DNA of 64,000 nucleotides from Inhella sp. GTDB taxonomy: Bacteria > Pseudomonadota > Gammaproteobacteria > Burkholderiales > Burkholderiaceae_C. How positions within the stretch are numbered: position 1 is the first letter of the stretch; the number at the start of each line of letters is the position of its first letter. The notes under the pieces were generated by a model that was given only the letters and a program-made list of their open reading frames with translations, was not told the DNA's origin and made no database searches. This document shows positions 1 through 9,491 of this stretch, one piece after another. The stretch covers positions 1 through 64,000 of the forward strand of contig NZ_JAPZSY010000025.1 in the NCBI RefSeq assembly GCF_027532025.1, read 5' to 3'. A program made the translations under genes and the position numbers.

Positions 1-1
1 C

Positions 2-1860
2 AACGATTACGGCACGCCGACCTTCACCAACGGCGTCACCTACAACCCGGCCACCGGCACCGTCACCGTGCCGCCCGGCGTCACCAGCTTCTCGGTCGTC
101 GTGCCCACCACGCCCGACACCACCGACGAGCCCAACGAAACCCTGCCGCTGAGCATCGGCAGCGTCACTGGCACCGGCACCATCGTGGACGACGACGCCG
201 CCCCCACCGTGGCCAGCGTCTCCTCGCCCACGGCCACCGAGGGCTCGGCCCTGGTCTACGCCGTCAACCTGACCAACGCCTCCAGCGTCGCCACCACCCA
301 CGCCTTCACCCTGGGCGGCGGCTCGGCCGACGCCAGCGACTTCGGCACGCCCACCTTCAGCAACGGCGTCACCTACAACCCGGCCACCGGCACCGTCACC
401 GTGCCCGCCGGCGTCACCAGCTTCTCCGTCACCGTCCCGACCACGCCCGACACCACCGACGAGCCCAACGAAACCGTGCCCTTGAGCGTGGGCGGCGTCA
501 GTGGCACCGGCACCATCCTGGACGACGACGCCGCGCCCACCGTGAGCGCCATCTCGTCGCCCACGGCCACCGAAGGCGCGACCCTGGTCTACGCGGTCAG
601 CCTCAGCGGCAGCTCCAGCGTGGCCACCACCCACGCCTTCAGCCTCGGCGGCGGCACGGCCAGCGCGGGCGACTTCGGCACGCCCACGTTCACCAACGGC
701 GTGACCTACAACGCCGCCACCGGCACGATCACCGTGCCGCCGGGCGTCACCAGCTTCGCGGTGAACGTCCCGACCACGCAAGACAGCGCCGACGAGGCCA
801 ACGAAACCGTGCCCCTGACCATCGGGGGCGTCAGTGGAACCGGCACCATCGTGGACGACGACGCCGCCCCGGCGCTGTCGGTCAACGACGTGACCGTCAA
901 CGAGGCGGCCGGCACCGTCACCTTCACCGTCAGCCTGTCCTCGGCCACGGGCCAGACGGTCACGGTCAACTACGGCACCGCCAATGGCACGGCCACGGCC
1001 GGCAGCGACTACAGCGCGCGCAGCGGCGCGCTGACCTTCGCCCCGGGCACGACGACGCAAACCGTCACCGTGGCGCTCACGGACGACAACCTGGCCGAAG
1101 GCAGCGAGACCTTCCGCCTGGTGCTCACCAGCCCGACCAACGCCACCATCGCGCAAGGCACCGGCACCGCGACGGTGCTGGACAACGATGGCGCGCCATC
1201 CATCGCCTCGGTGAGCAGCCCCAGCGCCACCGAGGGCGCTGACCTGGTGTTCGACGTGGCGCTGAGCAACCCGTCCACCAGCGCCACCACCTTCGCCTTC
1301 AGCCTCGGCGGGGGCACCGCCGTGGCGGCCGACCATGGCAGCCCGAGCTTCAGCAACGGCGTGACCTACAACGCCGCCACCGGCAACATCACCGTGCCCG
1401 CGGGCGTGACCAGCTTCAGCGTCACCGTCGGCACCACGCAGGACAGCACCTCCGAACCGACCGAAACCCTGCCGCTGAGCGTGGGCGGGGTCAGCGGCAC
1501 CGGCAGCATCCTGGACGACGACGGCGCGTCCAGCATCGCCTCGGTGTCCAGCCCCAGCGCCACCGAGGGCAACGACCTCGTCTTCGACGTCGTGCTCACC
1601 AACCCCTCGGCCACGGACACCACGCACAGCTTCAACCTGGGCGGCGGCAGCGCGACGGCCGGGGATTTCGGCACGCCAAGCTTCACCAACGGCGTGACCT
1701 ACAACGCCGCCACCGGCACCATCACCGTGCCCGCGGGCGTGACCAGCTTCAGCGTCACCGTGCCCACCACGGCCGACACGCGCACCGAGTCCACCGAGAC
1801 CGTGCCCTTGAGCGTGGGCACCGTCACCGGCACCGGCAGCATCGTGGACAACGACGCGCC
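2..1860 (+). repeat. Tandem ~330-bp coding repeats of the adhesin
   Basis: Near-identical units of about 330 bp recur at roughly 206, 541, 1195 and 1525, with a partial unit at the left edge and a more diverged Calx-beta unit at about 870-1194. The motifs TPTFSNGVTYN, PAGVTSFSVTVPTT and EPTETLPLSVGGVSG recur in each unit. A second, longer duplicated module starting TGTDATVTL-EDGSHAFSAAS occurs at about 1862 and 2485. Such arrays expand and contract by recombination. Confidence 0.85.
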
Positions 1861-4800
1861 GCCCACCGGCACCGACGCCACCGTCACCTTGGCCGAAGAC
1901 GGTTCGCACGCCTTCTCCGCCGCCAGCTTCGGCTTCACCGCCACCGACGGCGACACCCTGGCCGCCGTGCGCATCGACACCCTGCCGGGCGCCGGCAGCC
2001 TCACCCTGAACGGCAACCCCGTCACCGCCGGCCAGGTCATCGCCGCGGCCGACCTGGCCAACCTGGTCTTCACCCCGGCCGCCAACGCCAATGGCAATGG
2101 CTACGCCGCCTTCACCTTCTCGGTGCAAGACAGTTCGGGCGACTGGGACGCAGCGCCCAACACCCTCACGCTGGACGTGACCCCGGTCAACGACGCACCG
2201 GTGGCCAACGCCGACACGGCCTCCACGCCGATCAACACCGCGGTCAACAACATCGCCGTGCTGGCCAACGACACCGACGTCGACGGCAACCCCCTGTCGG
2301 TCACCGGCGCCACCCTGGCCAACCCCGCCCTGGGCACCGTCACCGTCAACCCTGACGGCACGCTGAACTTCACCCCGGCCACCAACGTCACCGGCCCCGT
2401 CGTCGTCAACTACACGATCAGCGACGGCCAAGGCGGCTCCGCCACCGGCACGCTCACCGTCAACGTCGGCAGCAACACCCCGCCCACCGGCACCGACGCC
2501 ACCGTCACCCTGCCCGAAGACGGCTCGCACGCCTTCTCCGCCGCCAGCTTCGGCTTTGCCGACGCCGACGCCGGCCAGACCTTGGCCGCCGTGCGCATCG
2601 ACACCCTGCCCGGCGCGGGCACGCTCAGCCTCAACGGCACCCCCGTCGTCGCCGGTCAGGTGATCAACGCCGCCGACCTGGCCAACCTGGTCTTCACCCC
2701 GGCCGCCAACGCCCACGGCACCGGCTACGCCAGCTTCACGTTCTCGGTGCAGGACAGCTCGGGCGCTTTCGACACCGCGCCCAACACCATCACGCTCAAC
2801 GTCACGCCGGTGGCCGATCCCGCCGTGCTCGGCGGCGTGAGTTCGGGCGCTACCGTCGAAGACAGCACGACCTCGGCCTCGGGCCAGCTCACCATCGTCG
2901 ACCCCGACACGGGTGAGGCGGTGTTCGTGCCGCAGACCAATGTCGCGGGTGCCCATGGCACCTTCTCGGTGACCGCCGCCGGCCTGTGGACTTACACGTT
3001 GAACAACGCCGATCCGGCGGTGCAGGCGCTGGGCGCCGGTCAGGCCTTGCCGGCCGAGACGTTCACGGTGACGTCGGCCGATGGCTCGTCCATCACGGTG
3101 ACAGTCTCGATCACGGGCACCAACGACGCGCCGGTGGCCGCCGATGCCACCGCCTCCGCCACCGAGGGCGGCCCGGTGGTGACGGGTGCGGTGACGGCCA
3201 CCGACACCGACGCAAACGCGGTGCTGTCGTTCTCGCTCAATGGCCCAGCCCCCGCGGGCCTGACCTTCAACGCCAACGGCACGTACAGCTTCAACCCGGC
3301 CGACCCGGCCTACAACGGCCTGGCCGCCGGCCAGACGCGAACGATCACGGTGCCCTACACGGTCACCGACGACCAGGGCGCCACGTCCATCGCCACGCTG
3401 ACGATCACCATCACGGGCACGAACGATGCCGCCGTGGTCACGGGCGTGGCCACGGGCTCGGTCACCGAAGACGGTACGGTGCTGGCCTCGGGCACGCTGG
3501 TCGTCTCGGACGTCGACAGCGCCACCACCGTGGTGCCCGGCTCCGTGGCCGGCACGTACGGGGATTTCACGATCAACGCCGCCGGCCAGTGGACGTACAC
3601 GCTGCGCAATGGCGACGCCAACGTCCAAGCCTTGACCAGCGCCGATGCGCCGGTGGAGTCGTTCACGGTCACCACGGCCGATGGCACGACCAGCACGGTC
3701 ACGGTCACGGTCAACGGCGCGAACGAGGCGCCCACGGTCTCGGTCACCCCGGCCTCAGGCACCGAAGACAGCGCCGGCATCCCCATCTCGCTGTCGGGCG
3801 CTGACGTCGACGGCAGCGTGGCCTCGTTCACCATCGGCTCGCTGCCGGCCAACGGCACGCTGTGGTTCGCCGGCAGCCCGGTCACGCTCGGCCAGGTGAT
3901 CCCGGCCACGGCCAATGCCGCAGGCTTGAGCTTTGTGCCCAACGCCAACTGGAACGGCTCGACCTCCTTCACCTTCACCGCCACCGACAACGAGGGCGCC
4001 TCCTCCACCCCAGCCACCCAAACCATCTCGGTCAGTGCGGTCAACGACGACCCAGTGACGCAAGGCGAAACCCTGAGCACGCCAGAGGACACGCCCCTGA
4101 CCGTGACGGTGGCCAGCCTGCTGGCCAACGACAGCGACGTCGAGGGCAACACGCTCAGCATCACGGCGGTGTCGGGGGCCGTGAACGGTAGCGTCGCTCT
4201 GGTGGGCGGCAACGTCGTGTTCACGCCAGCCGCGAATTTCAGCGGCACGGCCTCGTTCACCTACACGGTGTCCGATGGCCAGGGCGGCCTCACCAACGCC
4301 GTGGCCACCGTGCAGGTGCTCGCGGTGCCCGACGCCCCTACCCTGACCCTGGTGGCCACGCCCGCCACCGTGGTGTTCCAAAACAGCTGGGAGTCCAGCC
4401 CGAACCCCGACACCAGCAGCACCGTGCACACGGTGACCACCCTGGAAGGCTGGACCCGCGTGGACAGCCGGCCGGGCGAGTTGGCGGGCGGCATCAACGC
4501 CTTCGAAACTTGGACCTTGGGCGACACGCAGGCCCGGCAAGACGGCGCCTTCATCCCCGTCAACGTCGCGCCCGGCAACGGCGACACCTACCTGGAGCTC
4601 AACGATTCGAGCAGCCTTGGCCAGACGTTGGGAATCAGCCGTAGCGTGAGCACGGAAGCCGGCAAGATTTACGAGCTGTCGTTCGACTACGCGGGCCGGC
4701 CGAGCTACGCGGAGGGCTTCACGCGCATCGGCATCTACATCGACGGCGTGCTGGCGCAGCAGTACAGCAGCACCAGCCCGCAAAGCGCCGCGGATTGGAA

Positions 4801-5899
4801 GAACCTGGTCTTCCGCTTTGCGGGCGACGGCGGTAGCCACACGATCACCATCCGGACCGATGCCACCGCCGTCGACCCCTTCGGCCGCGGCGCCTTCATC
4901 GACGACATGCGGATGACGGCTGTGCAAGGGGTGATGGCGGGCAACGGTGGAACCTACACGGCGTTCTCCCTTTCCAGCTACGTCAGCGGTGCCCTGACGG
5001 ACACCGATGGCTCCGAGAGCCTGAGCTACACCTTCACGGGGCTCGCCGCCGGTGCGCTCATCGTCACCGCCAGTCAACCGCTCGGCTACTCACCCGTCGG
5101 CGGCAGCATCACCCTCAGCGCGGCCGAACTCGCCACGGCAGAGCTGCGCTTGCCAACATCGGTGACCGGGGATCTGGTCATCGGTGTTCGTGCCACGTCC
5201 ACCGAGGCCAGCACCGGCGCGAGCAGCAGCGTGGATGGCGTGCTCACCCTGCACGTGGGCAGCCCCTGGACCGTGACCGACATCGCCGACGTGACGGGCG
5301 CCGTGTCGGGCACCACGGGGGCCGACACCCTCACCGGTGCCAACGCCAGCAACGTGCTCTTCGGCCGCGCCGGCGATGACGTGCTCACCGGTGGCAATGG
5401 GGCCGATGTGCTGGATGGTGGTCCGGGCAATGACGGCTTGAACGGAGGTAACGGCGCCGACCTGTTGATCGGCGGCACGGGCAACGACGTGCTCACCGGC
5501 GGCCTTGGGGCCGACGTGTTCCGCTGGACCCTGGCCGACCGGGGCAGTGCGGGCAGCCCAGCCCTGGACACCCTGACCGACTTCGACGCCAGCGCTGGCG
5601 GCGATGTGCTGGACCTGCGCGACTTGTTGCAGGGCGAAGCCCTGGGGGCTGGCAACACGCCGGGCAACCTGTCGCATTACCTGGACTTCCAGTACGACGC
5701 TGCCACCGGCAACACCATCGTGCGCATCAGCAGCACGGGCGGCTTTGCGCAAGGGGCGTACAACGCCAGCGCCGAAGACCAGCGCATCACGCTGCAGGGC
5801 ATCGATCTGCGCACCGCGCTGGGCCTCGCCAGCAACGCCACCGACGACCAGATCCTGCAAGAGCTGCTGCACCGCGGCAAGCTGGGCGTTGGCCCCTGA
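2..5899 (+). CDS. Giant repeat adhesin with RTX C-terminus, type I secreted (5' end missing)
   Basis: The reading frame is open from base 2, so the true start lies left of the window; the visible part is about 1,965 residues. Tandem Calx-beta-like repeats of about 110 residues fill bases 2-1855, each ending in a DDDAAP/DNDAP-type acidic turn. They are followed by cadherin-like and VCBS-type domains with NDAPV and LANDTDVDG motifs (about 1856-4320). A jelly-roll, carbohydrate-binding-like module spans about 4375-4920. Five or six RTX nonapeptides of the GGxGxDxLxGG type follow (about 5310-5520), then a C-terminal target region with TDFDASAGGDVLDLRDLL, as in type I secretion substrates. The expected role is a calcium-stabilised surface or biofilm adhesin exported through an ABC exporter/TolC-type channel. 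No exporter genes are in the window. The domain family is clear; the ligand is unknown. Confidence 0.9.
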   Translation, partial: NDYGTPTFTNGVTYNPATGTVTVPPGVTSFSVVVPTTPDTTDEPNETLPLSIGSVTGTGTIVDDDAAPTVASVSSPTATEGSALVYAVNLTNASSVATTHAFTLGGGSADASDFGTPTFSNGVTYNPATGTVTVPAGVTSFSVTVPTTPDTTDEPNETVPLSVGGVSGTGTILDDDAAPTVSAISSPTATEGATLVYAVSLSGSSSVATTHAFSLGGGTASAGDFGTPTFTNGVTYNAATGTITVPPGVTSFAVNVPTTQDSADEANETVPLTIGGVSGTGTIVDDDAAPALSVNDVTVNEAAGTVTFTVSLSSATGQTVTVNYGTANGTATAGSDYSARSGALTFAPGTTTQTVTVALTDDNLAEGSETFRLVLTSPTNATIAQGTGTATVLDNDGAPSIASVSSPSATEGADLVFDVALSNPSTSATTFAFSLGGGTAVAADHGSPSFSNGVTYNAATGNITVPAGVTSFSVTVGTTQDSTSEPTETLPLSVGGVSGTGSILDDDGASSIASVSSPSATEGNDLVFDVVLTNPSATDTTHSFNLGGGSATAGDFGTPSFTNGVTYNAATGTITVPAGVTSFSVTVPTTADTRTESTETVPLSVGTVTGTGSIVDNDAPPTGTDATVTLAEDGSHAFSAASFGFTATDGDTLAAVRIDTLPGAGSLTLNGNPVTAGQVIAAADLANLVFTPAANANGNGYAAFTFSVQDSSGDWDAAPNTLTLDVTPVNDAPVANADTASTPINTAVNNIAVLANDTDVDGNPLSVTGATLANPALGTVTVNPDGTLNFTPATNVTGPVVVNYTISDGQGGSATGTLTVNVGSNTPPTGTDATVTLPEDGSHAFSAASFGFADADAGQTLAAVRIDTLPGAGTLSLNGTPVVAGQVINAADLANLVFTPAANAHGTGYASFTFSVQDSSGAFDTAPNTITLNVTPVADPAVLGGVSSGATVEDSTTSASGQLTIVDPDTGEAVFVPQTNVAGAHGTFSVTAAGLWTYTLNNADPAVQALGAGQALPAETFTVTSADGSSITVTVSITGTNDAPVAADATASATEGGPVVTGAVTATDTDANAVLSFSLNGPAPAGLTFNANGTYSFNPADPAYNGLAAGQTRTITVPYTVTDDQGATSIATLTITITGTNDAAVVTGVATGSVTEDGTVLASGTLVVSDVDSATTVVPGSVAGTYGDFTINAAGQWTYTLRNGDANVQALTSADAPVESFTVTTADGTTSTVTVTVNGANEAPTVSVTPASGTEDSAGIPISLSGADVDGSVASFTIGSLPANGTLWFAGSPVTLGQVIPATANAAGLSFVPNANWNGSTSFTFTATDNEGASSTPATQTISVSAVNDDPVTQGETLSTPEDTPLTVTVASLLANDSDVEGNTLSITAVSGAVNGSVALVGGNVVFTPAANFSGTASFTYTVSDGQGGLTNAVATVQVLAVPDAPTLTLVATPATVVFQNSWESSPNPDTSSTVHTVTTLEGWTRVDSRPGELAGGINAFETWTLGDTQARQDGAFIPVNVAPGNGDTYLELNDSSSLGQTLGISRSVSTEAGKIYELSFDYAGRPSYAEGFTRIGIYIDGVLAQQYSSTSPQSAADWKNLVFRFAGDGGSHTITIRTDATAVDPFGRGAFIDDMRMTAVQGVMAGNGGTYTAFSLSSYVSGALTDTDGSESLSYTFTGLAAGALIVTASQPLGYSPVGGSITLSAAELATAELRLPTSVTGDLVIGVRATSTEASTGASSSVDGVLTLHVGSPWTVTDIADVTGAVSGTTGADTLTGANASNVLFGRAGDDVLTGGNGADVLDGGPGNDGLNGGNGADLLIGGTGNDVLTGGLGADVFRWTLADRGSAGSPALDTLTDFDASAGGDVLDLRDLLQGEALGAGNTPGNLSHYLDFQYDAATGNTIVRISSTGGFAQGAYNASAEDQRITLQGIDLRTALGLASNATDDQILQELLHRGKLGVGP

Positions 5900-5910
5900 G
5901 GGAGCAGGCC

Positions 5911-6246
5911 ATGCCCTTCGTGACACGAGACCCCAGCGGCGCCCTCAGCGGCGTGCTGCGCGACGACCCGGGCGGCGCCGAATTCTTGGAGCCCCACCAC
6001 CCCGAGTTGCAGGCGTTCATGGCCACGATCGCCCCCTCGGCCGAGGCGTTCGACCGGCTGGACGCCGACTTCGTTCGGGTGCTGGAAGACGTGATCGAGG
6101 CCCTGATGGCTCGCAACGTCATCGCCGTGACCGACCTGCCCGAAAACGCCCAAGCCAAGTTGTTCGCCCGCAAGCGCTTCCGCGAGCGGCGGCAGCAGCA
6201 CGCGCTCAGTCTGTTTCGGGAATCGGGCTTGGGCGACGTGATCTGA
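5911..6246 (+). CDS. Small conserved hypothetical protein (111 aa)
   Basis: This 111-residue soluble protein starts with ATG after a GGGAGCAGG ribosome site, 11 bases behind the adhesin stop. There is no signal peptide or membrane segment. The N-terminus (MPFVTRDPSGALSGVL) and a basic C-terminal stretch (KLFARKRFRERRQQ) resemble a small proteobacterial family often mislabelled 'tryptophan synthase subunit beta-like'. I know of no assigned function. The tight spacing suggests co-transcription with the adhesin, though that may be incidental. Confidence 0.7.
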   Translation: MPFVTRDPSGALSGVLRDDPGGAEFLEPHHPELQAFMATIAPSAEAFDRLDADFVRVLEDVIEALMARNVIAVTDLPENAQAKLFARKRFRERRQQHALSLFRESGLGDVI

Positions 6247-6284
6247 GCGGCGCGGCGGCGCGCCGCGCGGCTGGGCAACGGATG

Positions 6285-6998
6285 CTAGTGGTCCCGGAGC
6301 TTGACCCGGAGGCGCGCGATGGCCTGGCTGTGCAACTGACACACCCGGCTTTCGGTGACTTTGAGCACGGCAGCGATCTCCTTGAGGTTCATGTCGTGCT
6401 CGTAGTACATGCTCATCACGTAGGCCTCCCGCTCGGGCAGGCCCTTGATGGCCTCGACCAGCGCATGGCGCATGCGCTCGTCTTGGAGTAACACGGATGG
6501 GTTGGCGTCGGTATCGACCACGTGGCGATCGAGGTAATCGTCGCCGTCGTCACCGCCGCCGATGTCTTCCAGGTAGACCAGTTGCGTGCCGCGGACCTTG
6601 TTCAAGGTGTCTTGGTAGGCGGCCAGGCTCAGGCCCATCTGCTCGGCCACTTCGCTCTCGGAAGGGGCGCGGCCGAGTTTTTGCTCGGCGCGGTGGATGG
6701 CTTCTTCGATCTCGCGCTGCTGCTTGCGCGTGCCGCGGCTCAACCAATCGGTGCCGCGCAATTCGTCCAGCATGGCACCGCGGATGCGCTGCGTGGCAAA
6801 GGTTTCAAACTGCACGCCCTGCCCCACATCGAAGCGGCTGAGCGCGTCGGTCAACCCAATCATGCCCACCTGCACCAGGTCGTCGAGCTCCACGTTGGCG
6901 GGCAACTTCGCGATCATCTGGTGCGCGAGCCGGCGCACCAGAGGTTGGTACTGGCGGATCAGGGCGCTGGTGTCGAGCTTGCCCTTGGCGGTGTACAT
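6285..6998 (-). CDS. fliA: RNA polymerase sigma factor FliA (sigma-28)
   Basis: Flagellar sigma factor that directs RNA polymerase to late flagellar and chemotaxis promoters. Region 2 is visible (LVRRLAHQMIAKLPANVELDD, then FATQRIRGAMLDELRGTDW). Region 4 ends in the helix-turn-helix LKEIAAVLKVTESRVCQLHSQA. Starting at MYTAKGKLD gives 237 residues, close to the usual 239. An alternative in-frame ATG at 7043 overlaps the flhG stop and would add 15 residues. It is the last gene of the flhB-flhA-flhF-flhG-fliA run. Its likely targets, TCAA-N15-GCCGATAA-like sites, are visible elsewhere in the window. Confidence 0.95.
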   Translation of the reverse strand: MYTAKGKLDTSALIRQYQPLVRRLAHQMIAKLPANVELDDLVQVGMIGLTDALSRFDVGQGVQFETFATQRIRGAMLDELRGTDWLSRGTRKQQREIEEAIHRAEQKLGRAPSESEVAEQMGLSLAAYQDTLNKVRGTQLVYLEDIGGGDDGDDYLDRHVVDTDANPSVLLQDERMRHALVEAIKGLPEREAYVMSMYYEHDMNLKEIAAVLKVTESRVCQLHSQAIARLRVKLRDH

Positions 6999-7035
6999 CG
7001 GTTCAACGGCTCCGTGGTCGTTCCGGTCGGCAAGG

Positions 7036-7821
7036 TCAAGCATGGAAGGCCGCCCCCGCTGCCGCGGACAGGCCCCCATTCTGCGCCGGCAGCACCGAGG
7101 CTTCACGCCCTGCGGTCAAGGGCCTCAGGCTGTCGCGGGCCAATCGACGCAAGGCGGGCGCCACCTCGCTGCGCAGGCCCGCCCTCGGCTCGATGGCCAC
7201 GGTGTCGGCCACGGCCACGCCCAGGAAGCGCTCGGCCGTGTCGGCCAGTTGACGCATGACGCGTTGGGTCAGCGCCACCTTGGGGTGCGCGCCCACCAGC
7301 ACCGAGAAAACCGCCACATCGGCGCGCTGGTGCAGCCACTTCATGGCCGCGTAAGCGGCGGTGATGCTGCTGGGCGCCAAGTCGGCCAACAGCACCGGGC
7401 GGCAGGCGGGCGCGCCGGGCAGGACCCGAGCCATCTCGGACACCGGGGCGTGCAGCACGATGACGTCGGCCTCGGGCGCGGCCTCGACCAAGCGTTCCCG
7501 CAGGGCCGTGGCCTGGCCGCGGGCGTCCAAGTGGTGGGCGACCAAGCCCTTGGCATCGAGCCAGCGCACATCGGCCGACAAGCGTTGCACGCAAGCCGCC
7601 AGATCGACGCGGGCCAAGTCCGGGGCGGGCTGCGCCCGCGGGCCGGCGTCCACCACCAGCACCTTGAGCCCGCGCTCCAGGTAAGCGCCCACCAATTGAT
7701 CCAGCAGGTAATCCCCTGCCCCCAAGGGCTCAGCAGGTGCCACCACGGGCACGAGGCGAGGCGGGTTTCGCGGTGCCTCGGTGCAAAACAAGCGCCGCAG
7801 GCCTTCGGCTTGGTCGCGCAT
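7036..7821 (-). CDS. flhG: Degenerate FlhG/MinD-like flagellar number regulator
   Basis: FlhG normally is a MinD-type ATPase that limits flagellar number and stimulates the FlhF GTPase through its N-terminal DQAxGLR helix. That helix is intact here (MRDQAEGLRRLF), which also supports the ATG at 7821 over an upstream TTG. The deviant Walker A (KGGxGKT) is absent: the equivalent stretch reads VAPAEPLGAGDYLLDQ. The DxD motif is reduced to VVDAGPRAQ. Position between flhF and fliA, length (261 aa) and the N-terminus identify it, but ATP binding is doubtful. It probably works only as an FlhF partner, or ATP independently. Confidence 0.8.
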   Translation of the reverse strand: MRDQAEGLRRLFCTEAPRNPPRLVPVVAPAEPLGAGDYLLDQLVGAYLERGLKVLVVDAGPRAQPAPDLARVDLAACVQRLSADVRWLDAKGLVAHHLDARGQATALRERLVEAAPEADVIVLHAPVSEMARVLPGAPACRPVLLADLAPSSITAAYAAMKWLHQRADVAVFSVLVGAHPKVALTQRVMRQLADTAERFLGVAVADTVAIEPRAGLRSEVAPALRRLARDSLRPLTAGREASVLPAQNGGLSAAAGAAFHA

Positions 7822-7838
7822 GGGGTGCAACTCGCGTT

Positions 7839-9491
7839 TCAGTGGGTGGTGGCGGGCTCGGTGGGCGTGCCGGCAAACAACAGGGTCAAGTCCTGGGCGT
7901 CCATGCGCCAGGGGCTGGCCGCCGCCTGGGGTTTGAAGGCCAGCTTCATCAATTCATCGGCCGGCAGGCGCAACCAATCCTCCGGCACCCTTTGGCCATT
8001 GGCCAGCCCATGCACGCGCAGGCGGTGGCGGATGAGGCTGTCCAGCGCGGGACCCAAGCGCACGGCCTCGTCCACTTTGGACAAGATCACGCCCTCGCAG
8101 TCGGCGGCGCGCCATGCGGCGACCACCTCGTCGTTGGTCTCGCCCTGCGCGCTGGCGTTGATCACCAACAGCTTGCGAATGGCCGGATGGGCCAGCATGT
8201 CCAGCAGCTCGTGGGTGCGGGCGTCGCGTTGGGCCATGCCAGCGGTGTCAATCAGCACCAGTTTCTTGTTGGCCAGCAGGTCCAGCAAGTCATCGAGCGA
8301 GGCGCGGTCGTGCGCCGTGTGCACCGGCACACCCAGGATGCGACCATAGCCGCGCAGTTGTTCGTGCGCGCCGATGCGGTAAGCGTCCAAGGTGATCAGC
8401 CCGAGCTGGGCCGCCCCGTGCTTGGCCGCGAAGTTGGCGGCGATCTTGGCCGTGGTGGTGGTCTTGCCCACGCCGGTGGAGCCGATCAGGGCGAACACGC
8501 CCTGCCGATCCTCCAGCGGCAGCTCGGCCACCTGCAGGTTGCGCGCGAGCACCGCTTGGGCCCACTGCTGTTCGTCCGCGCCTTGCACAAAGCTGCTGGG
8601 ACAGGCGTCCACCAGCTTGCGCACCATGGCGGGTGAAAAGCCCATGCCGATCAGACGCTGCGCGAGTTGGGCCTGGGCCGGCTGACGCTGCAACTTCTCC
8701 ATGAAGGCCAGTGCCCCGAACCGGGCCTCGATGAGGCCCTTCATGGCGCGCAGCTCTTGCGCGATGTCGGCCGTCTCGCGGGCCTGCCGTGCGGCTTGAA
8801 CCCCGTAGTCCAGGGCGGGCGGGGCCGGCAGCGCCACCTCGTCGCGCAGCACGGGTGGCGCGCGGTGCAGCTCCGGCGTGGGCCGCACCCGTTCGCGAGC
8901 CGCGTCGCGAGCGTTGGGCTGCGGGCCACGGGCTTGTGTGAGCACCGGGTCGTGCTGAGCGGGCGCGCGCGGAGCGGGCTCACCCAGGCCGGCGGCGGCC
9001 CAACGCGCGGCCGCGTGGCTGGGCTCGCGCGACACGGGGCGCTCCGGCAAGGGGCGAGACGGCATCGGGGCGGGTTGCGGTGCCTCGAGCGTGGGCTCCA
9101 CGCGCTGGGCGCGCAGGGTCTGCATCTGGGCCACGGCGCGACGGGCCCGCTCTTGCGTTTGGTCGTTGATACGCGAAGGCGGTGCTTCCGACATCACCGG
9201 GTCGGGCTGGCCTTGCTGCTCGGCAGCGCGCCGGCGCAGCATGCGTTCGCGCACGTAGTCCTGGAACGACAAGGTGCTCATCGCCAGGGTGTTCACGTCC
9301 TGACCCACGCTGCCGCCGGTGGCCTTGGGCACGGCCGCCACGGCCTGCGGCGGCATGGCCAGGATCTCGATGCCTTCGGGGCAGGGCTTGGTGGACAGCA
9401 CCACGGCGTCGTCGCCAAAGGCAGCGCGCACACGCTGCATGGCCTCGCGGGTGGTGGGGGCGGCAAAGCGCTTCATGGTTCCGGGGTTCAT
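7839..9491 (-). CDS. flhF: Flagellar biosynthesis SRP-type GTPase FlhF
   Basis: SRP54/FtsY-family GTPase that recruits the first basal-body parts to the cell pole. The 550-residue protein has an FlhF N-terminus (MKRFAAPTTREAMQRVRAAFGDDA), a long variable Pro/Arg-rich B domain, and a C-terminal NG domain. The P-loop GSTGVGKTTTTAKIA lies around residue 340, with LITLDAYRIGAHEQL and LIDTAGM after it. Its ATG overlaps the flhA TGA (ATGA), so translation is probably coupled. A start at the internal ATG (MKRF) is possible. Confidence 0.95.
   Translation of the reverse strand: MNPGTMKRFAAPTTREAMQRVRAAFGDDAVVLSTKPCPEGIEILAMPPQAVAAVPKATGGSVGQDVNTLAMSTLSFQDYVRERMLRRRAAEQQGQPDPVMSEAPPSRINDQTQERARRAVAQMQTLRAQRVEPTLEAPQPAPMPSRPLPERPVSREPSHAAARWAAAGLGEPAPRAPAQHDPVLTQARGPQPNARDAARERVRPTPELHRAPPVLRDEVALPAPPALDYGVQAARQARETADIAQELRAMKGLIEARFGALAFMEKLQRQPAQAQLAQRLIGMGFSPAMVRKLVDACPSSFVQGADEQQWAQAVLARNLQVAELPLEDRQGVFALIGSTGVGKTTTTAKIAANFAAKHGAAQLGLITLDAYRIGAHEQLRGYGRILGVPVHTAHDRASLDDLLDLLANKKLVLIDTAGMAQRDARTHELLDMLAHPAIRKLLVINASAQGETNDEVVAAWRAADCEGVILSKVDEAVRLGPALDSLIRHRLRVHGLANGQRVPEDWLRLPADELMKLAFKPQAAASPWRMDAQDLTLLFAGTPTEPATTH

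Noticed and set aside
2-1860. Regular repeats considered as a CRISPR array
   Set aside because: Units are about 330 bp, coding, with no short repeat/spacer pattern and no cas genes.
3755-5077. Long minus-strand open frames inside the adhesin and many other genes
   Set aside because: High GC content gives long antisense frames. They lack ribosome sites and domains and mirror the codon pattern of the true genes.
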